A stretch of DNA of 64,000 nt from Spongilla lacustris (taxonomy: Eukaryota; Porifera; Demospongiae; Spongillida; Spongillidae), in the NCBI GenBank assembly GCA_949361645.1, contig OX442416.1:4192629-4256628 (forward strand), given 5' to 3'. The notes under the pieces are model-generated. The model saw nothing but the letters and a program-made list of their open reading frames with translations, ran no database searches and was not told the origin of the DNA. The number at the start of each line of letters is the position of its first letter. Position 1 is the first letter of the stretch. Both the position numbers and the translations under genes were made by a program. This document shows, piece after piece, positions 11,994-22,660 of the stretch.

Positions 11994-12750
11994 CATATCC
12001 AGAAATGGCCCATACATAGGCGGTCATCTTGCTTTTTATTTCAAATTGAATTTTAAACAGGTTTATACTGTACTATAAATCGGTCTGATTATGATATATG
12101 TACTTCAAAAATTATTCCATTAACCATTCTTTAACTAAAATCAAGACAAAAAATTAATTTCTACCGCGCATAATTTATTCATATAAGTATGCCGTTGCGT
12201 CATCTGCCAAAAATATTAATAAATATTAACAATATTTGTCCAATAATGGTGAATAAATGTGCACAATTAGTTAATTCAGCTGAAGATAAACAAGTTAAGG
12301 CTGCTGGATTTTGATGATCTGAGCCAATGGCAAGCCATAGCGAAAACCCTTTCCCTAGCCTCCTCCCCCCAATTCCCATGCCAGCGAGAGGGACACCCAC
12401 CCACCCTAGCTCACTGTTAATGCATTATGGTGAAGGCTATTATATTTATTATATACCAGACGTCATCATGGACACATTTGACCTATATAGTGGGTTGTTT
12501 TCACTTTAAGCTAAGTTTATTGTGAATAGTGTTCGTTTAGCAGCTCGATGAATGAATCGTGTAGGCTAGGCACGTGCACTGATACACTTACACGCAGGGG
12601 GAAAAAGTGATTCCTTAGCACTTTCCAGTACAACTACGACCTACATAGGATTCTCAGTCTTACCTAGATCGATTAACATCTTACCTACATCGATTAACAT
12701 CAAGTCTGCACGTGCCGCATTTTCAATATTTGTCTGCATGTGTGCGGCTG
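11994..12750 (-). repeat. Dispersed repeat, copy 2 (long, inverted)
   Basis: Begins CCATATCCAGAAATGGCCCA and runs through CAGACAAAAAATTAATTTCT-like sequence. It then continues through blocks (AGCTCGATGAATGAA, AGGCACGTGCACTGATAC, CTAGATCGATTAACATCAA) that all recur, reverse-complemented and in reverse order, at 49960-50785. Copies 1 and 2 face each other across the gag-protease fragment. Confidence 0.8.
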
Positions 12751-13257
12751 GAGCGTCGATCTATACATGTAAAGCGCTTAACTGCGTGAGTACATTACAT
12801 GTACTTTCCGTTACGAATTGAATATGAAACAAGCTCAGTTTTAATGATAGAGATTGGGTTCATGAACATGAAACGCTTTACATATATATATTAAATGTTA
12901 TATGTGGCAGTGAATTGAAGTAACCAGTCAACACCGTATTTCTGTAGGTTTCCAATCTAGGCTGAAACATATACATTTCGTGTAGTGATAGTTCTACTTG
13001 TAAAACCCAATGCCTGGTCGCAAACAGCAACATTAATGAAAGCTTCTGGGGATAAGCCCCAGACCCTTACAGGGGATCTTGCAGCGCTCCCCCAGACTCC
13101 CAGCTGGCTCCAGAAAACTGAATGTACTTCCCTCCATTGTTGAGCCCCTCCCTCCCATACCATATTATAGCAATACGCTATTTGAAATATCAAAAGCAGG
13201 ATTTTTTTTGTGGTATTATAGCATGACAGTAAAAACATGTACGGCCAGTGACACATT
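12751..13257. other. Intergenic, with GC-rich repeat fragment
   Basis: At about 13040-13110 there is a GGGGATAAGCCCCAGACCC... segment ending GCTCCCCCAGAC. It resembles the middle of the element at 30578-31254, so it is probably a fragment of the same or a similar dispersed family. No gene is seen. Confidence 0.5.
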
Positions 13258-13263
13258 TTTATT
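13258..13263 (-). promoter_or_regulatory. Polyadenylation signal of MEK-like gene
   Basis: AATAAA on the minus strand, 16 bases past the kinase stop codon. This would give a very short 3' untranslated region. Confidence 0.55.
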
Positions 13264-13278
13264 CAGTACTACTTAGTT

Positions 13279-15876
13279 TCAATGAGTTTGAGACTCTTTG
13301 AATCTTCTATTGGCTTCTATAGTACTCTGTACCCAGCCTGCAAAGTCTACAAAGGAACACTCTGCAGCTTTGGTGTAGGCGTGTACCTGTGTGTGTATGT
13401 GTATGTGTGGATGAAACCATATAGGTATTATGGTGATGGCCAGTCCCCCCCCCCCTCCCCCCCCTAAAAAAAAACAATACCAAAAGTGCTTCCATTTTTC
13501 TTCTCTTGCTGACATCTTTCTGCAAGCTGTAACAAAGGAACAAAGGTCCATTGTCTAAACCTCTTCAGGCTCTTCTCCATTGTGAGGATTATACCTTACC
13601 AAAGATCCAAAAACTTCCTAAATTCTTCTTTAAAGAATAAAGGAAGACTTGGGAGCTCCTGGAAAGTGTTTGTTTTGTGTAGATATGTCAACCAATTTTT
13701 AAAACACCATTACAACAATTTACATCCATCAGTATAATTAGCAGCAGATTAAAAGGATCCATCACGATTGCGGCATTGGTGTGAGAGGAGGCATAGGGAT
13801 TTCCCCCAATCCGTGGAGGGAGGTGCCCAGCAGGCGGTTGGGTCATCTCACGATTGACCTCATCAAGGGGTGGGGGGATAACGTCCAAGTGCCATCTCAA
13901 AAAGAGATATTCGAAGACTCCATATGTCAGAAAGGACAGTGTATTTGTCTAGCCTCAACCGCTCAGGCTGTGTGTATGTGCATGTGTGCATGTTGAAGGT
14001 GTGTGTGTATGTGGAAGGTTTGTTTGTGTATGTGGGGGGTATGTGTGTGCATGGTACAGGTTAATAGACATATGACAACAGAAACACAATCAAATCAAAT
14101 CGAGGAAGAGTGGTAACGAAAAACGTACAGCCATGTAGGAGTATGTTCCCACAAACGAATGGGCAATTGAGTTAATCAGCTCCCCGCTGACACCAAAGTA
14201 ACATAGCTTGATTTCGCCTCTGGAGTTGACGAGTATGTTTGATGGCTTGACATCTGGTTCAGGTAAGAAAGTACGTACGCTGAAGCTTAATAGTAGCACT
14301 ACCATCCATCCCCCAATGAAGGCAATGTATGGCAGTAGTTGCACGTGACATTGAATTCATTACCTCTGTGGATGATGTTGAGGGATGAATACAAATACTT
14401 CATCCCTTGAAGGACCTTGGAAAGACACAAGTGATAAGTCACTACCATGGGAGTATGGGAGGACTCATTTTCATTCAATTTTCATTCTCTATCATCCTCA
14501 CTCCACTTTCCCCTTCCATCTTACTCCCTGACCTTACCCCCTGCTCCCCCTTCCCTACTTTCTCCCCAAGCACTTACAGCCACAGCGATCTTTCCTATCA
14601 TGTCCTCCGGGACACGCCCCAAATCAAGTATGCCTTCTAAACTTCCTCCATCCTATTAGGAATATCTTTAAGTTTCATGCAGCAAAAATGTGTGTGGGTG
14701 CATATAATGTATGCAATTTTGTATGTGTATTTGCGTGCATTGTGTACACACGAGGTTGTGTGACTGATGTCATGATCTCATACCATGAACTCCATACAAA
14801 TTGATATCTCCTTATATGGACCAAAGTGGCCAAAGAAGCCAGTGATAAAAGGGGAGGAGCACTTCTCTAATATCATCAGTTCGCACAACATTTGTTCGCG
14901 AACTATGTCTTTACTCATATCTAGCTTGATCACCTGATTTGAAACAAAACAGTTGAAAAAGGAGTAAACACATCATCTCTATTCAAAGGAACTATTCAAG
15001 TTATTAGGAATACTTTTAGACATAATTTGTCGTGAGTACAGGAATCTCATTACATCCTCACTCTCCCTACATCTATCACCTTCCCACCATCCCACTAGCA
15101 CAAACTGCTGCCTCTATCTCACAAATTAAAGGACCTCTTGCAATGTACTAAGGTTCCCTGCAAGTTTTGTCCATGCACAACCAAAAAACAAAGGATGCTT
15201 ATCAAAAAAACAAAGAAAAAAAACAAAGGTCTTTCAGCATGCAGGTCAACTTCCACAATTTTATTCAACTTGAAGTACCCATCTAGGCGAACTGCACATA
15301 CCTAACCCATTAACATACCTTCCTCACCATGAGAATACCTGACGGCTTGTGCTCCACTTTTAGGACTATGCCCCCATTCCCATGGCCTAATTCGTCCAAC
15401 CTGGCCAGCTGACCTTCGTTCAGTGTGCCTTGCACCGCAGCCTTCTCAGCAATAAACCTGGCCATGTTAATGCGCTGCTCTTCGCTCAGTTCCATCTCCT
15501 TGAGATCAATATCAATCCTGCATCAGTTATACATTGGCGCTGTGTAAAATGGACTTTTGCATTATTTAATTAAACACCCTTACAGATGACAATAAATGGT
15601 GTCAAGGGCATAGATTCATGCGGCAAAAACAAGATAACAAATATGACAAAAATTACTTGCTTCCAGACTCTCCTGTATAGTCTAGCTCGCAATTGCAACA
15701 CTGCAGAGAGTCTGGAAGTAAGCATTGCGAAGTATAGGTCAGTCCTAGCTGCTTAAGCCTCGTTATTAATTATAAATACTGCACAAATACTAAACACTTG
15801 CTTACTCTAAACTTGCATCAATATAGGTATCTAGAGAATTCTCAGGCGCTGACCTCTTATTTTTCTTCACGGCCAT
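13279..15876 (-). CDS. MAP2K1/2-like: MEK-like MAP kinase kinase, ten exons, YFG instead of DFG
   Basis: Minus-strand exons: 15806-15876, 15319-15517, 14784-14933, 14578-14652, 14364-14415, 14129-14253, 13724-13967, 13600-13658, 13481-13526, 13279-13386. All introns are GT-AG and phases agree. The product is about 375 residues (human MEK1 has 393). Present: the Gly-rich loop GHGNGG, ATP-site Lys (VRK, residue 90), IICMEFMDGG-like hinge, [12 protein letters not shown], activation-loop serines 211 and 215 (SIAHS), PERL, SDIW, GRYP and the C-terminal VDFAGW block. MEKs phosphorylate ERK-type MAP kinases in the cytosol. Odd: the metal-binding Asp of DFG is Tyr (codon 14198-14200, LCYFGVSG), and GTRSYM is GTYSYM. 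In exon 7 a run of six C (plus-strand G run 13872-13877) is one base too long for the frame. That could be an assembly error or real decay. Read as a gene it would be a pseudokinase; otherwise a young pseudogene with all splice sites kept. Confidence 0.9.
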
Positions 15877-15960
15877 CGTGCCTAGGCCTGTGCTATAATC
15901 ACGTCCGGAGTCCCTGCAGGTTTGCAATGTTAAATTGAAATTGCATCGTAGAAACATGTC
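15705..15960. repeat. Direct duplication around MEK exon 1, copy A
   Basis: Starts GAGAGTCTGGAAGTAAGC, contains the first coding exon and 5' flank of the kinase gene, and ends TCGTAGAAACATGTC. It matches 15987-16250 closely. Just before it, GCTTCCAGACTCTC (15659-15672) forms an inverted repeat with its start. Confidence 0.85.
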
Positions 15961-15986
15961 ATGTTGCGACACTATACGTTTATACG

Positions 15987-16250
15987 GAGAGTCTGGAAGT
16001 AAACATTGCGAAGTATAGGTCAGTCCCTCGTTATTAATACTGATTGATCAACGGCACAACGATCAATTATATAAATACTGCACAAATACTAAATACTTGC
16101 TTACTCTGAACTTGCATCAAAGGTAAGAGGCGCTGGCCTCTTCTTATTCTTTGCGGCAATCGTGCCTGTATACGTCCGGAGTCCCTGCAGGTTTGCAATG
16201 TTCAAGTCACAAAATTTAAATCATAAAATTGCAACGTAGAAACATGTAGA
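15987..16250. repeat. Duplicate of MEK exon 1 region, copy B, start codon lost
   Basis: Tandem copy of 15705-15960, with a roughly 30-base insertion near 16035-16065. In the exon-equivalent, the minus-strand ATG has become ATT and part of the coding sequence is missing. Copy B therefore cannot supply the same first exon, although it could still act as promoter or 5' leader. Confidence 0.8.
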
Positions 16251-16436
16251 AATAATTTGACAGTGGACCCTTTGCATGAAAGTTCGGAAGTACGATAAAC
16301 GTCACGTCTGGAGTAAAAACCACAGCGGTTGCCTAGAGACATCGTGTCATGTCCGCGGACCTTTGCGTAATAAAATGGCCACAGCGCTCGGAGTCTGCTC
16401 AGACATTGATCCTTCGGCCGATCCAGTTCCTGATCA

Positions 16437-16549
16437 AACTATGCTGCCAACGACCGAGTCTGACATACCCAGAGCCTTTTTAAAGCCATCCATTTAAAAA
16501 GGCTCTGGGTATGTCAGACTCGGTCAAACTTACTTTTGGCAGCATAGTT
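16437..16549. repeat. Large two-part palindrome
   Basis: The inner arms (16454-16484 and 16493-16523) are 31 bases and perfectly complementary around an 8-base loop. The outer arms (16437-16450 and 16536-16549, AACTATGCTGCCAA) are also perfect. The right side runs straight into the gypsy integrase relic. It may be a real foldback junction or a snap-back artefact. Confidence 0.9.
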
Positions 16550-17620
16550 TTTCCTGGCTGTGACCACTGCATGCCTGCTAGAACAAGATCCATAAGACAC
16601 ATGGAAGGCTGGTTATCCTCTCCAGATTGTGGCCCCAGATATCCCGGCCCTCTACCCAAAAGCAAGAATGGGAACATGTATGCGCTGGTGGCATCAGACT
16701 ACTTTACACATTGGGCAGAGGCATATGCCATACTGAACTAGGAGGCTGAGACAGTTGCTAAGAAGTAGCTGACCAATGAAATGTTTTGTTGGTTTTCTAT
16801 ACCCGAACAGTTACACTCGAACCAGGGTAGACAATTTGAATACAAACTGGTATCTGAAATGTGCAAAAGTACTAAAGATCTGCAAAACACATACCACACT
16901 GTATCACCCCAAAGGTGATGGATTAGTTGAAAGGTTCAACCGCACTCTGATGAGTATGCTGGCTACTGCTATTGCGGACCACTCACTGGACTGGGACAAG
17001 TGTCTTCCAAAGGTGTGTTTTGCATATAATACCGGCTAGCATTCAGTCCTTAACAGGATATGCTCCTTTCTACCTTATGTTTGGGAGACAAGCCAAACTG
17101 CCAGTGGACCTCATGTATGGCACGGACAATACACCAGACGTTGAGCTCCCTGAATATGTTGGCAATTTGAAAAGGACTTCGCAAAAGCCATACAAAGTTA
17201 CTCGGGAACACATTGGAGAAAAACAACAGCTTCAGAGGGAGCTGTATAACCAGAAAGTCCACGGATTGCCATTTTACATAGGAGACTTGTTCTGGCTGTA
17301 ATCGCTAGCAGTCATGAAAGGAAGATCAAAAAGTTGCATCTGCCATGGGATGGTCCATAGAGGGTCATTAAGAGACTTTCCGATGTTAACTATCACATTC
17401 AGGCTATGATGGGCCATCTTAGATGCCTAGTTGTATACTTTGATCGACTCAAGAAATGTTCATCTGATGTGGAGGCACATGACACTAGAACTGGAAGTGA
17501 AGCTGAATTGACCGACAAGGAACGGCAAGAAGCAGCTAAATTACCCCCTTCCACCTGGAAATGCACTGGATGATGGTAGGAATGAAATGGTGGTACCTCA
17601 AGAGATACAAGAGGAGTAAC
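16550..17620 (+). pseudogene. Ty3/gypsy integrase relic
   Basis: Successive frames encode integrase core segments: GNMYALVASDYFTHWAEAYA (first catalytic Asp), HSNQGRQFEYKLV (second Asp of the consensus SDQGxxFE replaced by Asn), GLVERFNRTLMSMLATAIAD (catalytic Glu), FAYNT, then GYAPFYLMFGRQAKLPVD, EHIGEKQQLQRELYNQKVHG and FYIGDLFWL. A decayed C-terminal tail continues to about 17600. Stops and at least two frameshifts break it, so it is inactive. Confidence 0.85.
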
Positions 17621-18546
17621 ATCATGATGCCCAACTGCCCAGACAGGAGGCAGCAGACCCTGAAATCATGATCAGTTTCTATGGGATATATATAAGACAT
17701 CCGAAACAACTTTAAAGTTTAACTATATTTTACCTGCGTACCATTCTTAAGATACACAATTCTAAAGTTTTCCCACTTTTTACATGGGTAGTCAACATGC
17801 GGCTGCAAAACTAACTATGAATACATTAAGCTCATTCATTCCATTTAGAAAAGGGAAACAACTATTTAGAAAACAGCGTTTTTATATGGGAAAAGTAGTG
17901 TTGATGGCTCATATCCCATAGAAACCAATTTCAGTGGTAAAAAATTAACGCGGTACCGAATTAAGACCTTAATATTGAATTTCGATAATTAATCCTTTCT
18001 AAATTTGAAAAATTGAAGCTCTAAAGAGCAATAAAATCAGGGGAAAACTTCACTTCAACATTGCAGATAAAAAGGCTCTCTATTAGTGCGTGGACCGCGA
18101 TATTGCCGCTTCATTTGACAGCCACATCAGTTGTAACATACTTCCTCCATGCTGTCCCCCACTTTAGTGTATATGCATACATGTACTATAAGAGCTGCAT
18201 GCATGTGTGTATAGACGAGGCCTCAGTTAGCAAGGAATTTTCGCCTGAGGTTTATCTTGATATTTCAAAAACGCTTCACAAACAAATAAACCTGATGTGC
18301 ATGCAGACCAACCGGCTTAGAAAAGACAGTCCGGCGGAATGTTCAAGTCACCAATCAGAAGCACTCCAAACGTCGTCAGTAGTCGGACTGTACGTATATA
18401 TGTAAACCTCATATTTGCCTAAGTGCAAATACCTGTATACCGTATGCGCAAACTCGATTTTTTTTTCACCTAATAGTGCCATCACTATATAGCTGCCATG
18501 CTATAAGAATTTGGATAAAGTATTCTTTGATAACAGGAAATGATTT
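17621..18546. other. Intergenic
   Basis: AT-rich. A frame at 18061-18405 (114 codons) shows no recognisable domain. Nothing else can be supported. Confidence 0.5.
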
Positions 18547-18564
18547 TTAACCTTTAATCTCCAG

Positions 18565-18604
18565 CCGTCCTTGATAAAGGACGATCGTCCTTTATCAAGG
18601 ACGG
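18565..18604. repeat. 40-bp perfect subterminal palindrome
   Basis: A self-complementary sequence with GATC at its centre. The core GTCCTTGATAAAGGAC also builds the right-end palindrome, so it probably is a transposase binding site or a fold-back end. Confidence 0.9.
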
Positions 18605-18783
18605 CAAACTAAGCTTCGGAATACAACTAACGCTTACTGAAAAAATTCTAACAATACTCCGGCTGATTTAGATAAGCGCGTGCTACTTGGGAATGGTCTT
18701 TGTTCGTTATCTTTCATCTTGCGTCACGAGATAAAAGCTTTCAAACGTTGCGAACTTATTAATTTGCGGGTAACACGGCGAAA

Positions 18784-19167
18784 ATGGGGAAGAACTTTGT
18801 TGTCGGTGATGCCGTGGTAGGAAAGATAAAAAAGAACCAGAATCGTTCTGGAAGTATTGTGGAGGTCATAGGGGCAGGTCACAAGTGTAGGATACGGGTG
18901 AAGTGGTCGGACGGCACAACAACGGAGGAAACAGTTCGGGGCATCGATAAAGAAGGCGTGGTTGAGGAGAATCAGCGATGCAGAAAGCGGAAGAACTGCG
19001 ATCTCGATAAAGATGTTGAAGAAGGTGGTTCTGAAATCTCTTCTAGTGATGTGGAAAGTGAAAGTAGCCTTAGTGACGATGAGCCAACGATACCAGCGAT
19101 CGAAGAGAATAGGTTTGTTAATTGGGGGGTGGGTCCAATTGAGATCTATTTTTGCAATTTTCTGTGA
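18784..19167 (+). CDS. Small protein inside the piggyBac-like element
   Basis: 127 codons from ATG. An N-terminal beta-rich module (about residues 5-60: VVGDAVVGKIKK, IVEVIGAGHKCRIRVKWSDG) looks like a chromo/Tudor/KOW-type barrel. A basic stretch (RCRKRKNCD) and an acidic Ser/Asp/Glu-rich region (about 75-108) follow, ending NRFVNWGVGP. Transposases of this superfamily often start with an acidic N-terminal region. I therefore infer a truncated or alternative N-terminal transposase product, but did not recognise the family directly. Confidence 0.55.
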   Translation: MGKNFVVGDAVVGKIKKNQNRSGSIVEVIGAGHKCRIRVKWSDGTTTEETVRGIDKEGVVEENQRCRKRKNCDLDKDVEEGGSEISSSDVESESSLSDDEPTIPAIEENRFVNWGVGPIEIYFCNFL

Positions 19168-19906
19168 TGGGAAAGGGTTAAATCCATTTTTGTTTACACA
19201 AACATGTTGGTTACCATTGGTTTTATTGAAATTAAATAATAGTTATTAAAAATTGAAAGTTTCATATTCATATTACCAATAAACACATAAATAATTTGTT
19301 CAATAAAACCACAATATATGAATGGTTAATTAACTTCAGTAAAAAGTACTAACTAAAGGATTAGGGATTGCTTTGTCATTCATAAAAATTCTCCTCCGAA
19401 ATGCTAATTTTGCTTGTCATGTAAATGGTATCATTCATAGATTTCACTCAAACCACATTCATTCATCTCATCAAACATAAGGATTGGAGAAAAGAGTATG
19501 GCATATATCATGAATACAGTTATAGGGCAGTGTTACACTAATGTAGAAACGTGTTCCCTAGTAAAAAAGCAAATATGGGTGTGAAGTTGCATGTAAAAAA
19601 AGTAACCGATTCACTTTCTTCACTTTTTTCGCTTATTTTTGCATTAAACTCATTTGGCTGCGGATTTATTATAAAATAAATAAAACTTTTTTAAAGTGCT
19701 TTTTTCAACTAACATTCATTCAATATGATTGGAGATCATAACAAAATATAAATTTTAAAAATACAATGTTATTTCAATTAATTAAAAAGCTTTCATGTGG
19801 TGGTCCTTTATCAAGGACCATTGTGGTCCTTGATAAAGGACCACTGCCTGGAGATTAAAGGTTAAAGTCAGTAAATGTTTCATTGTGTTCTTAATGTCGA
19901 CCATGC

Positions 19907-20662
19907 ATGTACCGGTATATGCATATGCCACGTGACATTATACATTTGCAATTCGCTGAATCCGGCCATTTAATAAGTTGTACAACCAAATCGAAATGCG
20001 GCAATTTTACAGTACTGCCAGATGAAACATGCCACCACTCATGCAGGAGCGCTATTATCGTGATACTAACACTAGTACTGATTTCGGAAAGCGACTGGGC
20101 GACCGCAAATCCAATCACCACAAATGGTTACCGCAAAGAATGTGAATACTTCATTTACTACTTCCCCCATTTTCCACTGGTGCCTTCCCTCGTTCCTTCT
20201 GTGAGTGCTGCTTGTCTAGCGTCTTATAACAGCGACGTTATATCCAACAGTTCTGCCAGTAACCCGGGCTGGTGTACAATTGAATGCCGGTCATTGTACA
20301 CGCTACACTCCTACTGCATTGGCAAATACTACGCTGATCTAGTCGCGTCTTACTACTGCGGTTCATACCAGAATGTCCCTTGCTCTTCGTATAACAACTA
20401 CAACCTCATTAACGACGTTTATGGTTCGTGCAATACGTCCACTTCTTGCAGCGACTCGTGCCTTCATGCCACCATCGCTCTGGAAAACTACAGCGGCTGC
20501 TGCGATTCAGACACGTTGAATGGTCCTAACGTGTTGTGTGGGCGGCAGCCCATTGCGCCATGCTTCGTGTTCCCGTTCACCTTTATCAGCGGTAACCTGG
20601 GGACTCAATTCAGCTTTGTCGTGCTGTTGTTAAGTTTTGCATCTGCCATTGCATTTTATTAG
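19907..20662 (+). CDS. Cys-rich secreted, probably membrane-anchored protein
   Basis: 251 codons, single frame. A hydrophobic stretch at about 48-62 (AIIVILTLVLI) followed by small residues could be a signal peptide if the true start lies in a spliced upstream exon, or an internal membrane segment with the ATG used here. The middle is Tyr/Ser/Asn-rich with about 18 cysteines in total and four N-glycosylation sequons (NFT, NSS, NTS, NYS). The C-terminus ends in a hydrophobic tail (FSFVVLLLSFASAIAF) with no following charge, as in GPI-anchored proteins. No domain family recognised. A surface or extracellular role is inferred. Confidence 0.65.
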   Translation: MYRYMHMPRDIIHLQFAESGHLISCTTKSKCGNFTVLPDETCHHSCRSAIIVILTLVLISESDWATANPITTNGYRKECEYFIYYFPHFPLVPSLVPSVSAACLASYNSDVISNSSASNPGWCTIECRSLYTLHSYCIGKYYADLVASYYCGSYQNVPCSSYNNYNLINDVYGSCNTSTSCSDSCLHATIALENYSGCCDSDTLNGPNVLCGRQPIAPCFVFPFTFISGNLGTQFSFVVLLLSFASAIAFY

Positions 20663-22627
20663 GTCTGACGACTGATCCACTGGCACTAGTACTGCATGTA
20701 TATTATATGCATGTGTGGCACTGTAGTATACATGTGTGTATATAGCAACTTCTGCATGTACGAGCGGATAGTACAATGTCGTCCAGATGTGTTCTTAGAC
20801 TTTGCCCCTTTGTACCTGCATGTGACGCACACACGCATGCATGCAGTGTTGTCATTTGTCATGACACGTTTCAAAGCAACACTGACATGTACTGACGTTT
20901 GAGGCATGCAAGTGTACCTGTAGATCTTGCATGGGCGTCCCCAGGGGAGCCCCCTTCGGGTCTGAATGGCGCCCCCCCTCCCCCCTCTCCAACCCCCCCC
21001 TCTCCAACCCCCCCCCCTCCCCCCACTTCTAATAAAATTAATGTATGCAGCATTACTAGTAACATGCGCACCCCTCCTACCCCCCCCTCCCCCCCCCCTC
21101 CCCCCCCCACCACCCACGACGATACGCTCCTTTAAACACGAGCCATCTTGGGGGCGAAGGGGGGGGTGGGGGTGGAGGGGGGTTAGTACTCTACGGTACG
21201 CTGTACACCTGTAACAAGTGATGCCTATTCATGGAACGACCCCTTTGTGCATGCTAAATGCTAATGAGTACGTGCTAACGAGTCATGGTATACTATAGTC
21301 TATAGAACATCACAGGTTATGGATATATAAGCTATGCGATATCATATTTGGTGTTAGAGTACTTGTTACTCTGTCACACACCTATAGGCTATACATTCAA
21401 TAAATGTTTCATTAAATTTAATCTCCAGCTCGTCGTCCTTATTTAAGCCGCGCGGTTATAGCGTCATTAATTAAGAGCGCGCTTTTTTCCACAATGCTGG
21501 AAGAATAATTTTTCATTTTCCGATTGTAGATATATAGGTCATTTCTTCTTTTTAACTTTGACGACACAAATTACATGTATATCACGGACAGCTATAGTTT
21601 ATACTGCAACCTGCGATCTTTTTTATATCAATATATCACTTTGACGAAGCAAATTATGAACGACAAAGTACTATGAATATGTATTATCAGAAAACTGAAT
21701 GATTGAGCATCACTTTAGTTCTTACGCATTGGAAATCAGGCGTGTGGGATGTTTGCCCATGTTTATTTTTTTTTACATATATGATTGATTTGGTAGTCAG
21801 TCATCTCTGACATCAGTAAGCATGGTTTGTACCATTAGAATTGCTGCTGTCAACTTGCAGTACAAGAAATATGCATTCGATGGTACTGCTTTGCCATTCA
21901 AATATTCTGATTCAAATTTGACGCCTTTCATTTCCCTATATAGATTTTGGCAGATGTCTTGTGATCAGATTAATTTACTCATGTGCATGCACAGTACAAA
22001 TTTTGATCAATTATAATTCTAGCTGCCAAGCTGATGCCATTGTTGGTATACTTCAAGAGCTCAAAGGTACACATGTACAATATTCGCGGCAAGTTAAAAC
22101 AGAACCGGTTATTTTAGTAATTTTGACTACAGAATTTTCTGAAATCAGAAGCGTAGAGTTCTAACGGAGAAATATGTGCTTACTTAGGCGAGGAGGAAAT
22201 AAATTCCATTTTTTTCTTTTATAACTGATATGTTATAAAATTATAAAATACACTTTCTAATAAAGGAGCCGTTGAATAAGGAATGGCTAAATACTTTTTA
22301 GCCAGCTTTGCTACAAGTGTCCGGATTGTGGATAAATTATTTCACAAAGTGCATGCATGCATGGGCCTTTCTAAAGTCTGTTTCGTACACTTATCAAGTT
22401 CTTTTCAGTCTACTTATAATTTTATCCTTCTGTTGACTCTCTATTTTTACCAAGTAGTATAAGTGAAAATCATCATCAGTTGTACTTGTCCTTGATATCT
22501 TCCTGGTATGTTTTTTGCACAAAGGTGTCTATGTTACACATTTAATTTGCTCTATCTTAGCACCTGAAGCATGGTGCTGTTAACTTTGCTAGAACTGTGT
22601 GGTATGAGATCGAATGTGATTGCATCT
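20663..22627. other. Gene-poor, with C/G-run tract and a possible piggyBac end
   Basis: At 20965-21185 runs of 6-10 C (later G) alternate with T and A, giving spurious Pro/Gly-rich frames. At about 21412-21442, TTTAATCTCCAGCTCGTCGT resembles the piggyBac-like terminus at 18551, possibly a relic end. Frames at 21822-22164 show no domain. Confidence 0.5.
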
Positions 22628-22660
22628 ATTGATTGATTTGATTGATTGATTGATTGATTG
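22628..22660 (-). repeat. (AATC)n tract, likely LINE 3' tail
   Basis: An imperfect GATT repeat on the plus strand, about 200 bases beyond the last coding segment of the minus-strand LINE. Several non-LTR families end in short tandem repeats rather than poly-A, so this is a good candidate for the 3' terminus. Confidence 0.5.

Larger units (their letters stand above)
18551..19861. mobile_element. piggyBac-like element with TTAA duplications
   Basis: Flanked on both sides by TTAA (18547-18550 and 19862-19865). The terminal inverted repeats are CCTTTAATCTCCAG (18551-18564) and its exact complement (19848-19861). Immediately inside lie a 40-bp perfect palindrome (18565-18604, built on GTCCTTGATAAAGGAC) and a second palindrome with 21-bp arms and a 3-base centre (19800-19844) built on the same core. 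TTAA targets and CC-starting ends are characteristic of piggyBac. At 1.3 kb it lacks a full transposase, so it needs one in trans. Confidence 0.88.

Noticed and set aside
10533..17620. One single gypsy element spanning gag-protease (10.5 kb) to integrase (16.5 kb)
   Set aside because: Reverse transcriptase and RNase H are absent, and a complete ten-exon kinase gene on the other strand lies between. Two separate relics are simpler.
20899..21214. Pro-rich and Gly-rich frames on both strands
   Set aside because: Products of C/G homopolymer runs at 20965-21185.
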